A stretch of 64,000 nucleotides of DNA from Bosea sp. F3-2 (GTDB lineage Bacteria > Pseudomonadota > Alphaproteobacteria > Rhizobiales > Beijerinckiaceae): assembly GCF_008253865.1 (NCBI RefSeq), contig NZ_CP042331.1, forward strand, positions 1 to 64,000, given 5' to 3'. The translations under genes and the position numbers were made by a program. This document shows, one piece after another, positions 1 through 10,259 of the stretch (the stretch's first letter is position 1; every line of letters begins with the position of its first letter). Under the pieces are notes generated by a model that was not told the DNA's origin, searched no databases, and saw nothing but the letters and a program-made list of their open reading frames with translations.

Positions 1-357
1 CGCGCAAGGTCCGGATATTCGATCTCACCGGGCTGATGCGAGCGCGGCACCGAGACGGCGTATTGAGCATAGGCCAGGCCCGGTTGGCGGTCGGGCGTGA
101 AGACGCCGCGCGAGCGCGGAACGCTTGCGCGTGGTGCGACGAGAACTCGACATTGCGGGCGCCGGCATCGCTGACATTCGTCGGGGCGAGCGCCGCATCG
201 GTCGGCGCAGCCCGCAGCCGGCGAGGAGAAGCATGCCGGCGAGAGCCCAGGCCGGATCCACGCGGAACGAACGGCTTCGCTGCCAAAACCGGCTGGCGCT
301 GCCTATTCCTGTCGGGCCCGCGGCGACGACCATCGGAGCACCCTCCCGCATCGTCAA
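1..357 (-). pseudogene. 5' part of a lipoprotein alpha/beta hydrolase (DUF900-like), frame-broken, running off the window
   Basis: Read on the minus strand, the frame opening at 357 reaches a hydrophobic stretch with lipobox LLAGC (Met at 234 just before it), the mark of a lipoprotein signal peptide. The sense then moves between frames: AAPTDAALAPTNVSDAGARN in one, TTRKRSALAR in another, and VFTPDRQPGLAYAQYAVSVP in a third, near the window edge. Together these resemble the start of the DUF900 alpha/beta hydrolases, which have a V-A-T-T-R segment followed by a G-L-Y-A-V-S-V-P segment. At least three small indels would be needed to join them. Most of the gene, including the catalytic Ser, lies outside the window. 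The family call is an inference from a short stretch; an unrelated lipoprotein is possible. Confidence 0.45.
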
Positions 358-543
358 TCAGCGCATTACGACTCGTCTTCGACGTCCGTTCAACCGGCAG
401 GCGTGATTGCAGCCGTTCTCATCCGCTCCCGCGCTCGGCGATGGCGGTGCCGGCATCGTCGACAGGGCGGCGGCGAATGCGGCGAAGCAGCGCGCCGGCG
501 CCTTGGCTTACTATGCCGATCGAGAAGAGGCTGCCGGGGCTGC

Positions 544-1479
544 ATGGATCGTATCGACGCGATGAAGGTGTTCGTTGCCGCTCTCGACGAGGGAAGCCTC
601 GCCGGGGCAGGGCGCCAGCTCGGCCGGTCTCCGGCGGCAGTAAGCCGGGCGATCGCCTTCCTCGAACAGCAGGTCGGCGCGACGCTGCTCCACCGCACCA
701 CCCGGGCGATCAGGCTCAGCGAGATCGGCGAGCGCTATGCCGCCGCCTGCCGGCGCGTCCTCGCCGAGCTGCAGCAGGCCGAGGCTGTGGCCGGGGGCGA
801 ACGTATCGCGCCGCGCGGCACCTTGACCATCACCGCGCCGCCGATCAGCGGCGAGGAGATCCTTCGCCCGATCATCGATGCCTTCATCGAAGCCTTCCCG
901 GCCGTCTCGGTCAATCTCGTCCTGCTCGTGCGGGGTGCGAATCTGATCGAGGAAGGAATCGACATCGCCCTGCGCATTCTGGATCTGCCGGATTCTGCGA
1001 TGACCGCGATCCGCATCGGCGGCGACGTCCGGCCGGTGATCGTGGCCTCGCCACGCTATCTCAGCCAGCATCCGCGCATCGACGAACCGGGCGACCTGGC
1101 TCAGCACAGCATCATTGCCTGCACCGATTTCGGGCGCGACGCTTGGGTCTTCCCGCCAGCGAAGGGCGGCTCGATTCCGCGCTCCGTCCAGTTCAAGCCG
1201 AGGCTCGTCGTCAACAGCGTCAGGGCAGCGTTGGGTGCGGCCGTCGGCGGGCTCGGCGTCACGCGATTACTGACCTATCATGTCGCCGAACGCGTGCAGG
1301 ACGGCTCGCTGCAGCTCCTGCTGCGGGACGCCGAGCCGCCGGCCCGCCCCGTCAATCTGGTGCTGCCGCAGGGACGCTCGAATGTCCCGAAGGTCAGGGC
1401 CTTCCTTGATTTCGCGGTGCCGCGGCTGCGCGCCGACTTTGCGCGGCTTTCGGCCGAGTCGGTCGCGATGCGATCCTGA
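544..1479 (+). CDS. LysR-family transcriptional regulator
   Basis: This 311-residue protein has the standard LysR length and layout. Residues 1-60 form the winged helix-turn-helix (MDRIDAMKVFVAALDEGSL, then RSPAAVSRAIAFLEQQ), and about 90-300 form the periplasmic-binding-like effector domain (GTLTITAPPISGEE onward). The start at 544 gives the canonical N-terminus; an in-frame ATG at 562 is the alternative. It is the only gene in the first 3.9 kb with no frame break. It lies upstream of, and on the same strand as, the dehydrogenase/tautomerase/monooxygenase group, so it may regulate that group or the opposite-strand hydrolase. The effector is unknown. Confidence 0.9.
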   Translation: MDRIDAMKVFVAALDEGSLAGAGRQLGRSPAAVSRAIAFLEQQVGATLLHRTTRAIRLSEIGERYAAACRRVLAELQQAEAVAGGERIAPRGTLTITAPPISGEEILRPIIDAFIEAFPAVSVNLVLLVRGANLIEEGIDIALRILDLPDSAMTAIRIGGDVRPVIVASPRYLSQHPRIDEPGDLAQHSIIACTDFGRDAWVFPPAKGGSIPRSVQFKPRLVVNSVRAALGAAVGGLGVTRLLTYHVAERVQDGSLQLLLRDAEPPARPVNLVLPQGRSNVPKVRAFLDFAVPRLRADFARLSAESVAMRS

Positions 1480-1624
1480 GCCGTCGATCCTTCCGTTATG
1501 CGGAAGAATGCCTGCCGAACGTCGGGCATTCAGCCGCAGTGCGAAATTCCCAAAATGATCCTCACCAGGCCAGACGGGCCGGACAGCGACAATTCCGCTC
1601 GCTGTCGAAGAGATGAGGATCATC

Positions 1625-2335
1625 ATGAGCAACGAACGGAAGGTGGCGATCATCACCGGTGCTTCGCAGGGCATCGGCGCCGCGCTGGTCAAGGGGTTCC
1701 GCGACCGCAACTATCGCGTCGTGGCGACGTCGCGCTCGATCAAGCAGACCGGAGACCATGACATTCTCGCGGTTCCCGGCGACATCGCCGATCCGGCGAC
1801 TGCCGAGACGGTCATCCGCGAGGCGCTGGCTCGTTTCGGGGCGCATCGACACGCTGGTCAACAATGCCGGCATCTTCATCGCCAAGCCCTTCACCGATTA
1901 CACGGCCGCCGATTTCGAAGCCAAGATCGCGACCAATCTCGCCGCTTCTTCCACATCACCCAACAGGCCGCCTCGGCGATGCTGAAGCAAGGCTCCGGCC
2001 ATATCGTCAGCATCACCACCAGCCTGACAGACCATGCGATCGCCGGCGTTCCGACCGTGCTCGCCAACCTGACCAAGGGCGGCATCAACGCGGCGACCAA
2101 GGCGCTCGCCATCGAATATGCCACCCAGGGCATCCGCGTGAACGCGGTCTCGCCGGGCGTGATCAAGACGCCGATGCATGCGCCGCAGACCCATGAATTC
2201 CTGGCCAATCTGCATCCGGTCAAGCGGATGGGCGAGATCCGGGACATCGTGGATGCCGTGCTGTTCCTGGAGAGCGCCGGGTTCGTCACCGGCGAGATCC
2301 TGCATGTCGATGGCGGCCAGAGTGCCGGACACTGA
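1625..2335 (+). pseudogene. Short-chain dehydrogenase/reductase with two compensating frameshifts
   Basis: Both ends lie in one frame: a Rossmann start with TGASQGIGAAL and a C-terminus with GIRVNAVSPGVIKTP and the closing G-E-I-L-H-V-D-G-G. The middle is in another frame (GRIDTLVNNAGIFIAKPFTD, the NNAG motif). The frame is left at about 1839, where a G run looks one base too long, and regained at about 1949, where GG looks reduced to G before the codons for FFHITQQA. With those two bases corrected the protein is about 236 residues. The position of the usual catalytic Tyr of YxxxK appears to be Ala (the stretch reads ANLTKGG), so it may not be a classical oxidoreductase. Start 1625 is preferred over 1613 because GAGGAT precedes it. 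Confidence 0.8.
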
Positions 2336-2363
2336 CCACAATCCGAAGCAGCAGGAGGTTTCC

Positions 2364-2593
2364 ATGCCGATCGTCACTATTCAGGTTACCCGTGAGGGCT
2401 CCGGCCCGGGCGCCCCGCGGTCACCGCCGAGGAGAAAGCCCGGCTCATTGCCGGCGCCAGCCAGCTCCTGCTCGACGTGCTCGACAAGCCGCTCGACTCG
2501 ACCTTCGTCGTGATCGAGGAGGTCGAGCTCGACAACTGGGGCTGGGGTGGTCTGCCTGTCCCGGAGTACCGCAGGCGACGCGCGGCGCGCTAA
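2364..2593 (+). pseudogene. Tautomerase (4-oxalocrotonate tautomerase-like), one frameshift
   Basis: A strong ribosome-binding site (CAGGAGG, 2352-2358) precedes an ATG encoding MPIVTIQVTREG, where Pro2 would become the catalytic N-terminal proline of the tautomerase superfamily. The frame is lost at about 2411, where a GGGG run appears shortened to GGG. The expected continuation (AEEKARLIAGASQLLLDVLD, then the DNWGWGGLPV region) runs in the next frame to a TAA at 2591-2593. The repaired protein is about 76 residues, normal for the family. It sits between the dehydrogenase and the nitronate monooxygenase, so the three probably form one operon. Confidence 0.8.
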
Positions 2594-2646
2594 TCTCGCC
2601 GCCGGCAAGCCCGAACTGCTCGCTCCAGACTTTCGAAGGACACGCG

Positions 2647-3691
2647 ATGACTACGACGAACCAGTCCCGGCTGCTCGACCTTCTCGGTATCGAGCTGCCG
2701 ATCATCCAGGCCCGATGGCGCTCGCGACGACGCCGGAGATGGTCATTGCCGTGAGCGAAGCGGGAGGTCTCGGCTCGCTGGCGAGCGCGCAATAAACAAC
2801 GAGGCCGGCTTGCGGCCGCGCTCGACAAGGTGCGGGCCGGCACACGCCGTCCGATCAACGTCAACTTCTTCTGCCATGTCAGCCCCGCGGACGACCCGGC
2901 GCGCCAGGCTGCCTGGCTTGCACGCCTGTCCGGCTACTACGCCGAGGCCGGGCTCGACCCGGACATGCCGAAAAGCCCGAGCGGGCGCACCCCCTTCGAC
3001 GCGACCTCCGCGGGCGTGGTCGAGGATTATCGTCCGGAAGTCGTCAGTTTCCATTTCGGACTGCCACCCGCCGAGTTGCTCGCGCGAGTGAAGCGCACCG
3101 GCGCCAAGGTGATCGCCTGCGCGACCACGGTGGCCGAGGCGCGCTGGCTCGCCGAACACGGCGTCGACGCTATCATCGCCATGGGCGCCGAGGCCGGCGG
3201 CCATCGCGGCACTTTCCTGACCGACAGGATGTCGGAGCAGGTCGGCACCTTCGCGCTGGTGCCGCAGATCGTCGATGCCGTCTCCGTCCCGGTCATCGCG
3301 GCGGCGGCATCTGCGACCGGCGCGGCGTCGCTGCCGCCTTCGCCCTCGGCGCCGCCGCCGTCCAGGTCGGCACCGCCTATCTGTTCACGCCCGAGGCGAG
3401 CATTTCGCCGATCTATCGCAAGGCGCTCAGCACGGGCGAGCGCCCGACCGCGATCACCAATCTCTTCACCGGCCGGCCGGCGCGCGGCATCGTCAACCGC
3501 GCCATGTCAGAGCTCGGCCGCTCTCCGAGCTCGCACCGCGCTTCCCGACCGCCGGCACGGCGCTGGGGCCACTGCGCGGCGCGGCCGAAGCGGCGGGTCG
3601 CGACGACTTCACCCTGCTCTGGGCCGGCCAGGCCTTCCCCCTCGCCAGGCCGATGTCATCGGCCGAGCTGACGCGGATGCTCGCGGGGTGA
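2647..3691 (+). pseudogene. Nitronate monooxygenase (NPD family), several frameshifts
   Basis: Pieces in three frames make up one FMN-dependent nitronate monooxygenase: LLDLLGIELPIIQA, then MALATTPEMVIAVSEAGGLG, then RRPINVNFFCHVSP through MGAEAGGHRG (the GGH active-site signature), then AAFALGAAAVQVGTAYLFTP, then ELAPRFPTAGTALGPLRGAA to the stop at 3689-3691. Breaks lie near 2712 (CCCC read as CCC), near 2790 where a TAA interrupts, near 3304 (GGG read as GG) and near 3520 (CCC read as CC). Repaired length is about 347 residues, typical for the family, which oxidises alkyl nitronates. AAGGA precedes the start. All breaks but the one near 2790 are single-base losses in short runs. Confidence 0.8.
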
Positions 3692-3786
3692 TGGGTTATG
3701 TCATTCGAGCGCTGACGTGACCTCAGCAATGGCTGGGAGAGCGAGAGGCGCCCGAAGGCGTTGATCGCCCGCGGGCGCGCACTGCC

Positions 3787-5212
<1,426 letters not shown>

Positions 5213-5216
<4 letters not shown>

Positions 5217-5824
5217 TGCAGCGGCTTCTCGTAAGCGTATTCGTGCTGGTGGAAGCCGCGCAGCGCTGCGGCGCGCTTGATCATCTCTGAGATGCCCTGG
5301 AGCAGGATCAGGACGAAGCCGACCGGCAGGAGGAGGATGACCGGCCAGCGGATCAGGCCGCCGGCATTGTTCGAGGCTTCGTTCAGCGTCCAGGACTGGA
5401 CGAACCACGGCCAGGTGAACCAGATCATCACGATGCACATCGGCAGCAGGAAGATCGCGCCGCCGAGCAGGTCGATCCAGTGCCGTGTGCGGTCGGAGAC
5501 CGCGCCGTAGAACAGGTCGACGCGGACATGCTCGTTGACCTTGAGCGTATACGCCGAGCCGAGCAGGACCATGCCGGCGAACATGTACCACTGCAGTTCG
5601 AGCCAGGCGTTCGAGCTGTAGGAGAACAGGTAGCGGATCGTGGCGTTGCCGGCGCTGACCAGACAGGCCAGCAGCACCAGCCAGCTCGCGATGACGCCGA
5701 GCCCGCCGCCGATGCGGTCAATCAGCCGCGCCAGCGGCATCAGCTGGCGGCAGAAATACCAGGCTATCGCCACCGCGCCGGCCATGGCGCCAATGGTTGC
5801 GACGGCCAACCAAAGCTTGAACAT
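5213..5824 (-). CDS. dctQ: TRAP transporter small permease DctQ
   Basis: This 203-residue, four-helix membrane protein carries the DctQ features: an N-terminal helix, ASWLVLLACLVSAGNATIRY, then SNAWLELQWYMFAGMVLLGS with the conserved E-x-Q, then HVRVDLFYG, where DctQ proteins read H-V-R-V-D. It forms the membrane complex with DctM, whose start codon overlaps its stop (ATGA). No DctP-type binding protein is present on either side: upstream, 79 bases away on the same strand, is a response regulator. The binding protein must be encoded elsewhere. Confidence 0.93.
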
Positions 5825-5903
5825 GAGCCCCCGCGGCGACGTGCTTTCCCCGAACGCCGCTGCTAGCAGTTACGGGCTTAGCCGTTCCATGACGGGGGAA
5901 TGC

Positions 5904-6671
5904 TCAACTCATAACCGTGGCATAACCAGCTGCGGTGAACTGTTCCTGCGTTCGCAGGCGATAGCCGACGGCGAGCTCGGTGACGATGTAGACTGGCCGT
6001 GCCGGATCGGGCTCGATGCGGTTGCGCAGCTTTTTCATGAGGATGCGCAGGTACTGCACATCCTCGTCGGGCTCCTGCGGCCAGAGCTCACGCATCAATT
6101 GACGGTGGGTGAGCACGCTGCCCTGGTGGACCGCCAGGATGCGCAGCAGGGCGAACTGCTTGGGCGAAAGTATAATCGCCGTGCCATCCCGGCTGAGGAG
6201 GCGGCGAGCGATGTCGATCACGAGCCCGCCGACGCTGACGAGCGGGTCGGGCGTTTCCTCTCTGACGGCGCGGCGGAGCACGACGCGGGCGCGCGCCAGC
6301 AACTCGGCCATGCCGAAGGGCTTCACGATGTAGTCGTCGGCGCCACTCTCCAGCAGCTTGACCTTCTCGGCCTCCGACTTCCGCACCGACAGGACGATGA
6401 TCGGGGCCTTCGACCAGCCGCGCAGTGCGTCAACCACGGTTGCGCCATCGGCATCGGGCAGCCCGAGGTCGAGCACGACGAGATCGGGCTGGCGCATCAC
6501 CGCCTCTTCCTGCGCCTGCCGCGCCGTCTCGGCCTCGGCGACGCGGAAGCCATGCATTTCCAGCCCGGTGCGCAGGAAGCGGCGGATCGGCGCCTCGTCA
6601 TCGACGACGAGGACGAGCGGCCCGGTCGCGGGTGCCGTCAACGCTGCTGTTTCATTCGTCATCGAGGTCAT
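5904..6671 (-). CDS. KdpE-like OmpR-family response regulator
   Basis: This 255-residue protein has a receiver domain at about residues 18-135 with the acidic pair D24/D25, phosphoacceptor D68 (VVLDLGLPD) and the conserved Lys in VKPFGM. An OmpR-type winged helix follows at about 150-245 (LSPKQFALLRILAVHQGSVL, then RILMKKLRNRIE), matching KdpE closely. The chosen ATG at 6671 lies 17 bases inside the kinase gene; an in-frame ATG at 6662 also fits. No kdpFABC potassium pump genes are in the window. The neighbouring operon member downstream is the TRAP pair, which it may control. Confidence 0.9.
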   Translation of the reverse strand: MTSMTNETAALTAPATGPLVLVVDDEAPIRRFLRTGLEMHGFRVAEAETARQAQEEAVMRQPDLVVLDLGLPDADGATVVDALRGWSKAPIIVLSVRKSEAEKVKLLESGADDYIVKPFGMAELLARARVVLRRAVREETPDPLVSVGGLVIDIARRLLSRDGTAIILSPKQFALLRILAVHQGSVLTHRQLMRELWPQEPDEDVQYLRILMKKLRNRIEPDPARPVYIVTELAVGYRLRTQEQFTAAGYATVMS

Positions 6672-8175
6672 GTCGTCCTGTTTTCGCCATCGGCAAGACC
6701 AGCCGCAGCGTCGTGCCCAGTCCAGATCCATCACTCGCGGCGGCAATGTGCCCGCCACAGGCCTCGACGAAAACGCGCGCGATCGTCAAGCCGAGGCCGC
6801 TGCCGCCGGCGATATCGGCATGGCGCTCGCCCCGGTGGAAGCGTTCGAAGATCATGTCTGCCTCTCCTGCTGCGAGGCCGGCTCCTTCGTCGTGGATGGC
6901 GACGGCCACCGCATCCCCTTCCATGCTGGCCGAGACGGAGATCGCGCCACCTTCAGGCGTATATTTGGCGGCGTTCTCCAGCACATTCACCAACGCCTGG
7001 GAGACGAGCATCGGATCGACCCGCACGAAGGGCAGCTCCGCGCCGAAGTCGCGTCGGACGGCATGACCGCTCAGGCGAACGGCAGCGACATCGAGGGCAT
7101 TGTTGATGATATCGAGCGGGTCGACGGCGTCGAGCCGCGGTTGAAGCGCGCCGGCGCGGATGCGGCCGAGATCGAGGACGTTCTGGATCAGGCGGTCGAG
7201 GCGGGCGGCCTCGTGCTCGACCCCGCCCGCCAAGGCCAGGAGCGCCGGCTGGTCCTCGAGCCTGGGCGAGGCTGCGAGCACGCTGGCCGAGCCCATGATG
7301 CCCGCGAGCGGCGTGCGCAGCTCATGCGAGACCGATTCGACCAAGATGTCCCGCAATGCGTCGGTGCGCTGCCGCAGGCGCCGCTCCTCCAGGATCTGCG
7401 ACAGTCCCAATCGCTCCAGCGAGCGGTTTCCCTCGGCAAGCACGAGCCTGATGCGCTCCATCAGCGTTTCGTGGGGCGTGCCATCGGCGGTGTCGAGCTC
7501 GATTGCGACGATGGCGCGGGCCTCGTCGGTCCCGGTCAGCCGGCACAGGAGCCAGTGCCCATTTTGTGGCAGTGCGAAGGTTGACGCCGCGGATGGAGCA
7601 GCTGAGCTCAGGAGGGTCAGCCTGGCCCGCTCGGCGAGGGCGTCCGTAACCTCGCGAGAAAAGGGCGAATGGACCGTCGCGAGCTGCCCCAACTCTGCGC
7701 GGGCAAACAGCGCCGCCGGGCGGCCGAGCGCCTGCGACAGTTGCTCGGCTACGATGCGATAGACCGAGTCCACATCGGTTGCAGTCGCGAGTGCGCTGCT
7801 GAGCTCGTAGATGCGCCGGATGGTCTGCTCGCCTTCCCTCGCCTGGACCATCTGCTGCCGGAGCTTGCCGGCGAGCTGTCCCACCACCAGGGCAACGACG
7901 AGCGAGGTGATCAGGTCGATGATCTGCGGCGGCTCGAAGACCAGCACGCTGAAGAGCGGCGGGTAGAACAGCGTCGTCATCAACGCGCCGAGCAGGGCGG
8001 CCACGACCGCCGGACCGGTGCCGTAGCGCACCGCCGCAATCAGCACCGGCAGCATGTAGATGGCCGAGACGCTGTCGAGCGGCGCAAACCAGACGACGAC
8101 GCCCGCCAGCGCCGTGGCCGCGGCGACGAACGCGGCAGTCTTCAGGTAGGGCAGGAGCGAGCGCAAGACAGCCAT
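6652..8175 (-). CDS. KdpD-like sensor histidine kinase lacking the N-terminal KdpD/Usp domains
   Basis: This 507-residue kinase begins directly with about four membrane helices of the DUF4118 type (residues 10-100: VVWFAPLDSVSAIYMLPVLI). A GAF-like region follows at about 130-240, then the HisKA box SVSHELRTPLAGIMGS, an N-box (NVLENAAKYTPEGG) and G-boxes (DEGAG, GSGLGLT). KdpD proper is about 900 residues, with a KdpD and a universal-stress domain ahead of the membrane part; both are absent here. It overlaps the regulator gene, so the pair is translationally coupled. The signal is unknown; the absent Usp region suggests it does not sense K+ in the KdpD way. Confidence 0.9.
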   Translation of the reverse strand: MAVLRSLLPYLKTAAFVAAATALAGVVVWFAPLDSVSAIYMLPVLIAAVRYGTGPAVVAALLGALMTTLFYPPLFSVLVFEPPQIIDLITSLVVALVVGQLAGKLRQQMVQAREGEQTIRRIYELSSALATATDVDSVYRIVAEQLSQALGRPAALFARAELGQLATVHSPFSREVTDALAERARLTLLSSAAPSAASTFALPQNGHWLLCRLTGTDEARAIVAIELDTADGTPHETLMERIRLVLAEGNRSLERLGLSQILEERRLRQRTDALRDILVESVSHELRTPLAGIMGSASVLAASPRLEDQPALLALAGGVEHEAARLDRLIQNVLDLGRIRAGALQPRLDAVDPLDIINNALDVAAVRLSGHAVRRDFGAELPFVRVDPMLVSQALVNVLENAAKYTPEGGAISVSASMEGDAVAVAIHDEGAGLAAGEADMIFERFHRGERHADIAGGSGLGLTIARVFVEACGGHIAAASDGSGLGTTLRLVLPMAKTGRHDLDDE

Positions 8176-8384
8176 AGACTTCGATAGCGTTCCGCCGGGA
8201 TCCCCGCCACAGGTTCACAGGCCAAACGGTGGACATGCGTCGTCCTCGCGCTTGCCCGCTCGCGCCCTGCAGCGTAAACCGCGCGCGGCTTCGCCTTGAT
8301 CGTGCCCGAAAGGCCCGGCAAGCGGGCGGCGTTCCAGCGCGACCGGCTTTCAGCACAGGCGCGGCCCGGCGGTCGCGAGGATGG

Positions 8385-10079
8385 ATGATGTTTTCGCTCA
8401 CGCCAGCGATCGACCGGCTGACGAGTTTCCTGACAGTCAGCCATGCGCGCGTCTGCGCCTTCCTGCTGCTGCTCTCGCTCGCGGCTTTTCTACCCGGCTT
8501 CAGCACGCTCCAGCCGCTCGACCGCGACGAGCCACGCTTCGCTCAGGCCAGCAAGCAGATGCTGGAGACCGGCGATTTCGTCGATATCCGTTTCCAGGAC
8601 GAGGCCCGGCACAAGAAGCCGGTCGGCATCTACTGGCTTCAGAGCGCGGCGGTGAAGGCGGGCGAGGCGCTCGGCGTGCCGCAGGCGCGCACGCAGATCT
8701 GGCTCTATCGCATCCCCTCGCTGTTCGGTGCGACGGCGACGGTGCTGCTGACCTACTGGGCGCTGCTTGCCTTCCTGGCGCGGCGCTATGCTCTGCTCGG
8801 CGCCTCGCTGATGGCGGCCGCGGTGCTGCTCGGCGTCGAAGCCCGCATCGCCAAGACCGATGCCGTGCTCGCCGCCTGCGCGGTTGCCAGCATGGGCGCG
8901 CTGGCGCGCGCCTGGCTCGACTGGACGCGCTCGCTCGCCTTCGTGCCGGACCGGCGCAACTGGCTGGTGTTCTGGGGCGCGACCGCGATCGGGCTCCTGA
9001 TCAAGGGGCCGATCGTGCCGATGGTCTGGGGCCTCGCCATTCTGGTGCTGAGCGCGAGCCAGCGTTCCTTCCGCTGGCTGAAGCCGCTGCGCTTCGGGCC
9101 GGGGCTGCTGCTTTGCCTCGTCGTGGCGCTGCCCTGGTTCGTCGCGATCATGCTCAAGACCGGCGGCAGCTTCTTCGCCGACAGCGTCGGGCAGGACATG
9201 CTCGGCAAGGTCGCTGAGGGGCAGGAGAAGCACTGGGGACCGCCTGGGTTCTACCTGCTGGTCTTTTTCGCGACCTACTGGCCGGCGGCTGCCTTCGCCG
9301 CGATGGCGGTGCCCTTCGCCTGGGTGCGGCGCAAGGAGCCGCAGATCCTGTTCCTGATCGCCTGGATCGTGCCGAGCTGGCTCGTCTTCGAGGCGGTGCC
9401 GACCAAGTTGCCGCATTACGTGCTGCCGCTCTATCCCGCCATCACCGCGCTGCTGCTGCTGGCGATGATCAACGATGGCATCGACCGCTACCGGCGCGGC
9501 GCGGTCGCGACCGCCTGCCTTGTGCTGATCGTCCCGCTTGCGCTGATGGGCGTGATTCTCGTCGGCAACTGGAAGCTCGACCAGACCCTGCCCTGGCTGG
9601 CTCTGCCCGGCTTTGCGCTGGTGCTCCTCGTTGCTGCTGGCGTCATCGCCGCCTTCCGGCGCCTCGACCTCGAAGGCGCGCTCTGGCGCTGCGTGCTCGC
9701 GAGCCTGCTGCTGACCGCCTCGGTCTACCCCTTCGCCATCGAGAGCCTGCGCTCGCTGAAGCTCTCGCCGCGGCTCGCCGAAGCGGCGCGGGCGGCCTGC
9801 CCCGATCCGGCCGTGCAGACGCTGGGCTATCGTGAGCCGAGCCTGGTCTTCCTGACCGGCACCAACCTCGCCATGGCCGCGAGCGGCCAGCAGGCCGCCG
9901 ACTTCCTCGGCCAACCCGGCTGCCGCGTCGCTTTCGTCGAGAAGCGCTTCGCCGACGAGTTCCAGGCTGCGCTCGCGAACCAGCCGGTCAAGCCGCGCCT
10001 GTTCACCACGATCCGCGGCTTCAATCTCAATGGCGGCCGCCCGCTTGAAATCGCCGTCTTCGTCAGGGAGCCGGGTTGA
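8385..10079 (+). CDS. ArnT-like GT39 family glycosyltransferase, polytopic membrane protein
   Basis: This 564-residue membrane protein has an N-terminal helix followed by the first periplasmic loop STLQPLDRDEPRFAQASKQM. The D-E pair in DRDEPRFAQ matches the catalytic acidic motif of the GT-C transferases (ArnT, PMT). About ten further helices and a soluble C-terminal domain (LGYREPSLVFLTGTNLAMAA) follow. Such enzymes move a sugar from a polyprenyl-phosphate donor to lipid A or another envelope acceptor. Twin ATGs at 8385 and 8388 follow GCGAGG. Downstream GT2 and LAB_N genes supply the donor synthase and a lipid-A-associated membrane protein. The sugar is unknown. Confidence 0.88.
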   Translation: MMFSLTPAIDRLTSFLTVSHARVCAFLLLLSLAAFLPGFSTLQPLDRDEPRFAQASKQMLETGDFVDIRFQDEARHKKPVGIYWLQSAAVKAGEALGVPQARTQIWLYRIPSLFGATATVLLTYWALLAFLARRYALLGASLMAAAVLLGVEARIAKTDAVLAACAVASMGALARAWLDWTRSLAFVPDRRNWLVFWGATAIGLLIKGPIVPMVWGLAILVLSASQRSFRWLKPLRFGPGLLLCLVVALPWFVAIMLKTGGSFFADSVGQDMLGKVAEGQEKHWGPPGFYLLVFFATYWPAAAFAAMAVPFAWVRRKEPQILFLIAWIVPSWLVFEAVPTKLPHYVLPLYPAITALLLLAMINDGIDRYRRGAVATACLVLIVPLALMGVILVGNWKLDQTLPWLALPGFALVLLVAAGVIAAFRRLDLEGALWRCVLASLLLTASVYPFAIESLRSLKLSPRLAEAARAACPDPAVQTLGYREPSLVFLTGTNLAMAASGQQAADFLGQPGCRVAFVEKRFADEFQAALANQPVKPRLFTTIRGFNLNGGRPLEIAVFVREPG

Positions 10080-10157
10080 GAAATGCTTGCCCTCGATCAC
10101 CTCCCCTTTTGACAGAACCGTCAAAATGCGAAAAAGCGTGATCGCTTCTTGTCGCCT

Positions 10158-10209
10158 AGAGCATTGCTTTAGGCGAAAAACCGGTTCCCACTTTTTCGCG
10201 CAATGCTCT
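10158..10209. repeat. Intergenic palindrome, GAAAAG-core family
   Basis: Perfect 10-base outer arms AGAGCATTGC/GCAATGCTCT enclose inner arms GCGAAAAA/TTTTTCGC around CCGGTTCCCA. It lies between the GT39 and GT2 genes and could form a stable hairpin in their transcript. It shares its design with the elements at 38103-38161 and 49236-49283. Confidence 0.85.
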
Positions 10210-10259
10210 ATGGGCTGCGCTGACGCAGTTTGCGGGCCGTTTTGCCGGATGATGCCGTT

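Noticed and set aside
1625..2335. Programmed frameshifting in the dehydrogenase gene
   Set aside because: The two breaks have opposite signs, lack slippery heptamers and stimulatory structures, and sit in a region where all neighbouring genes show homopolymer errors.
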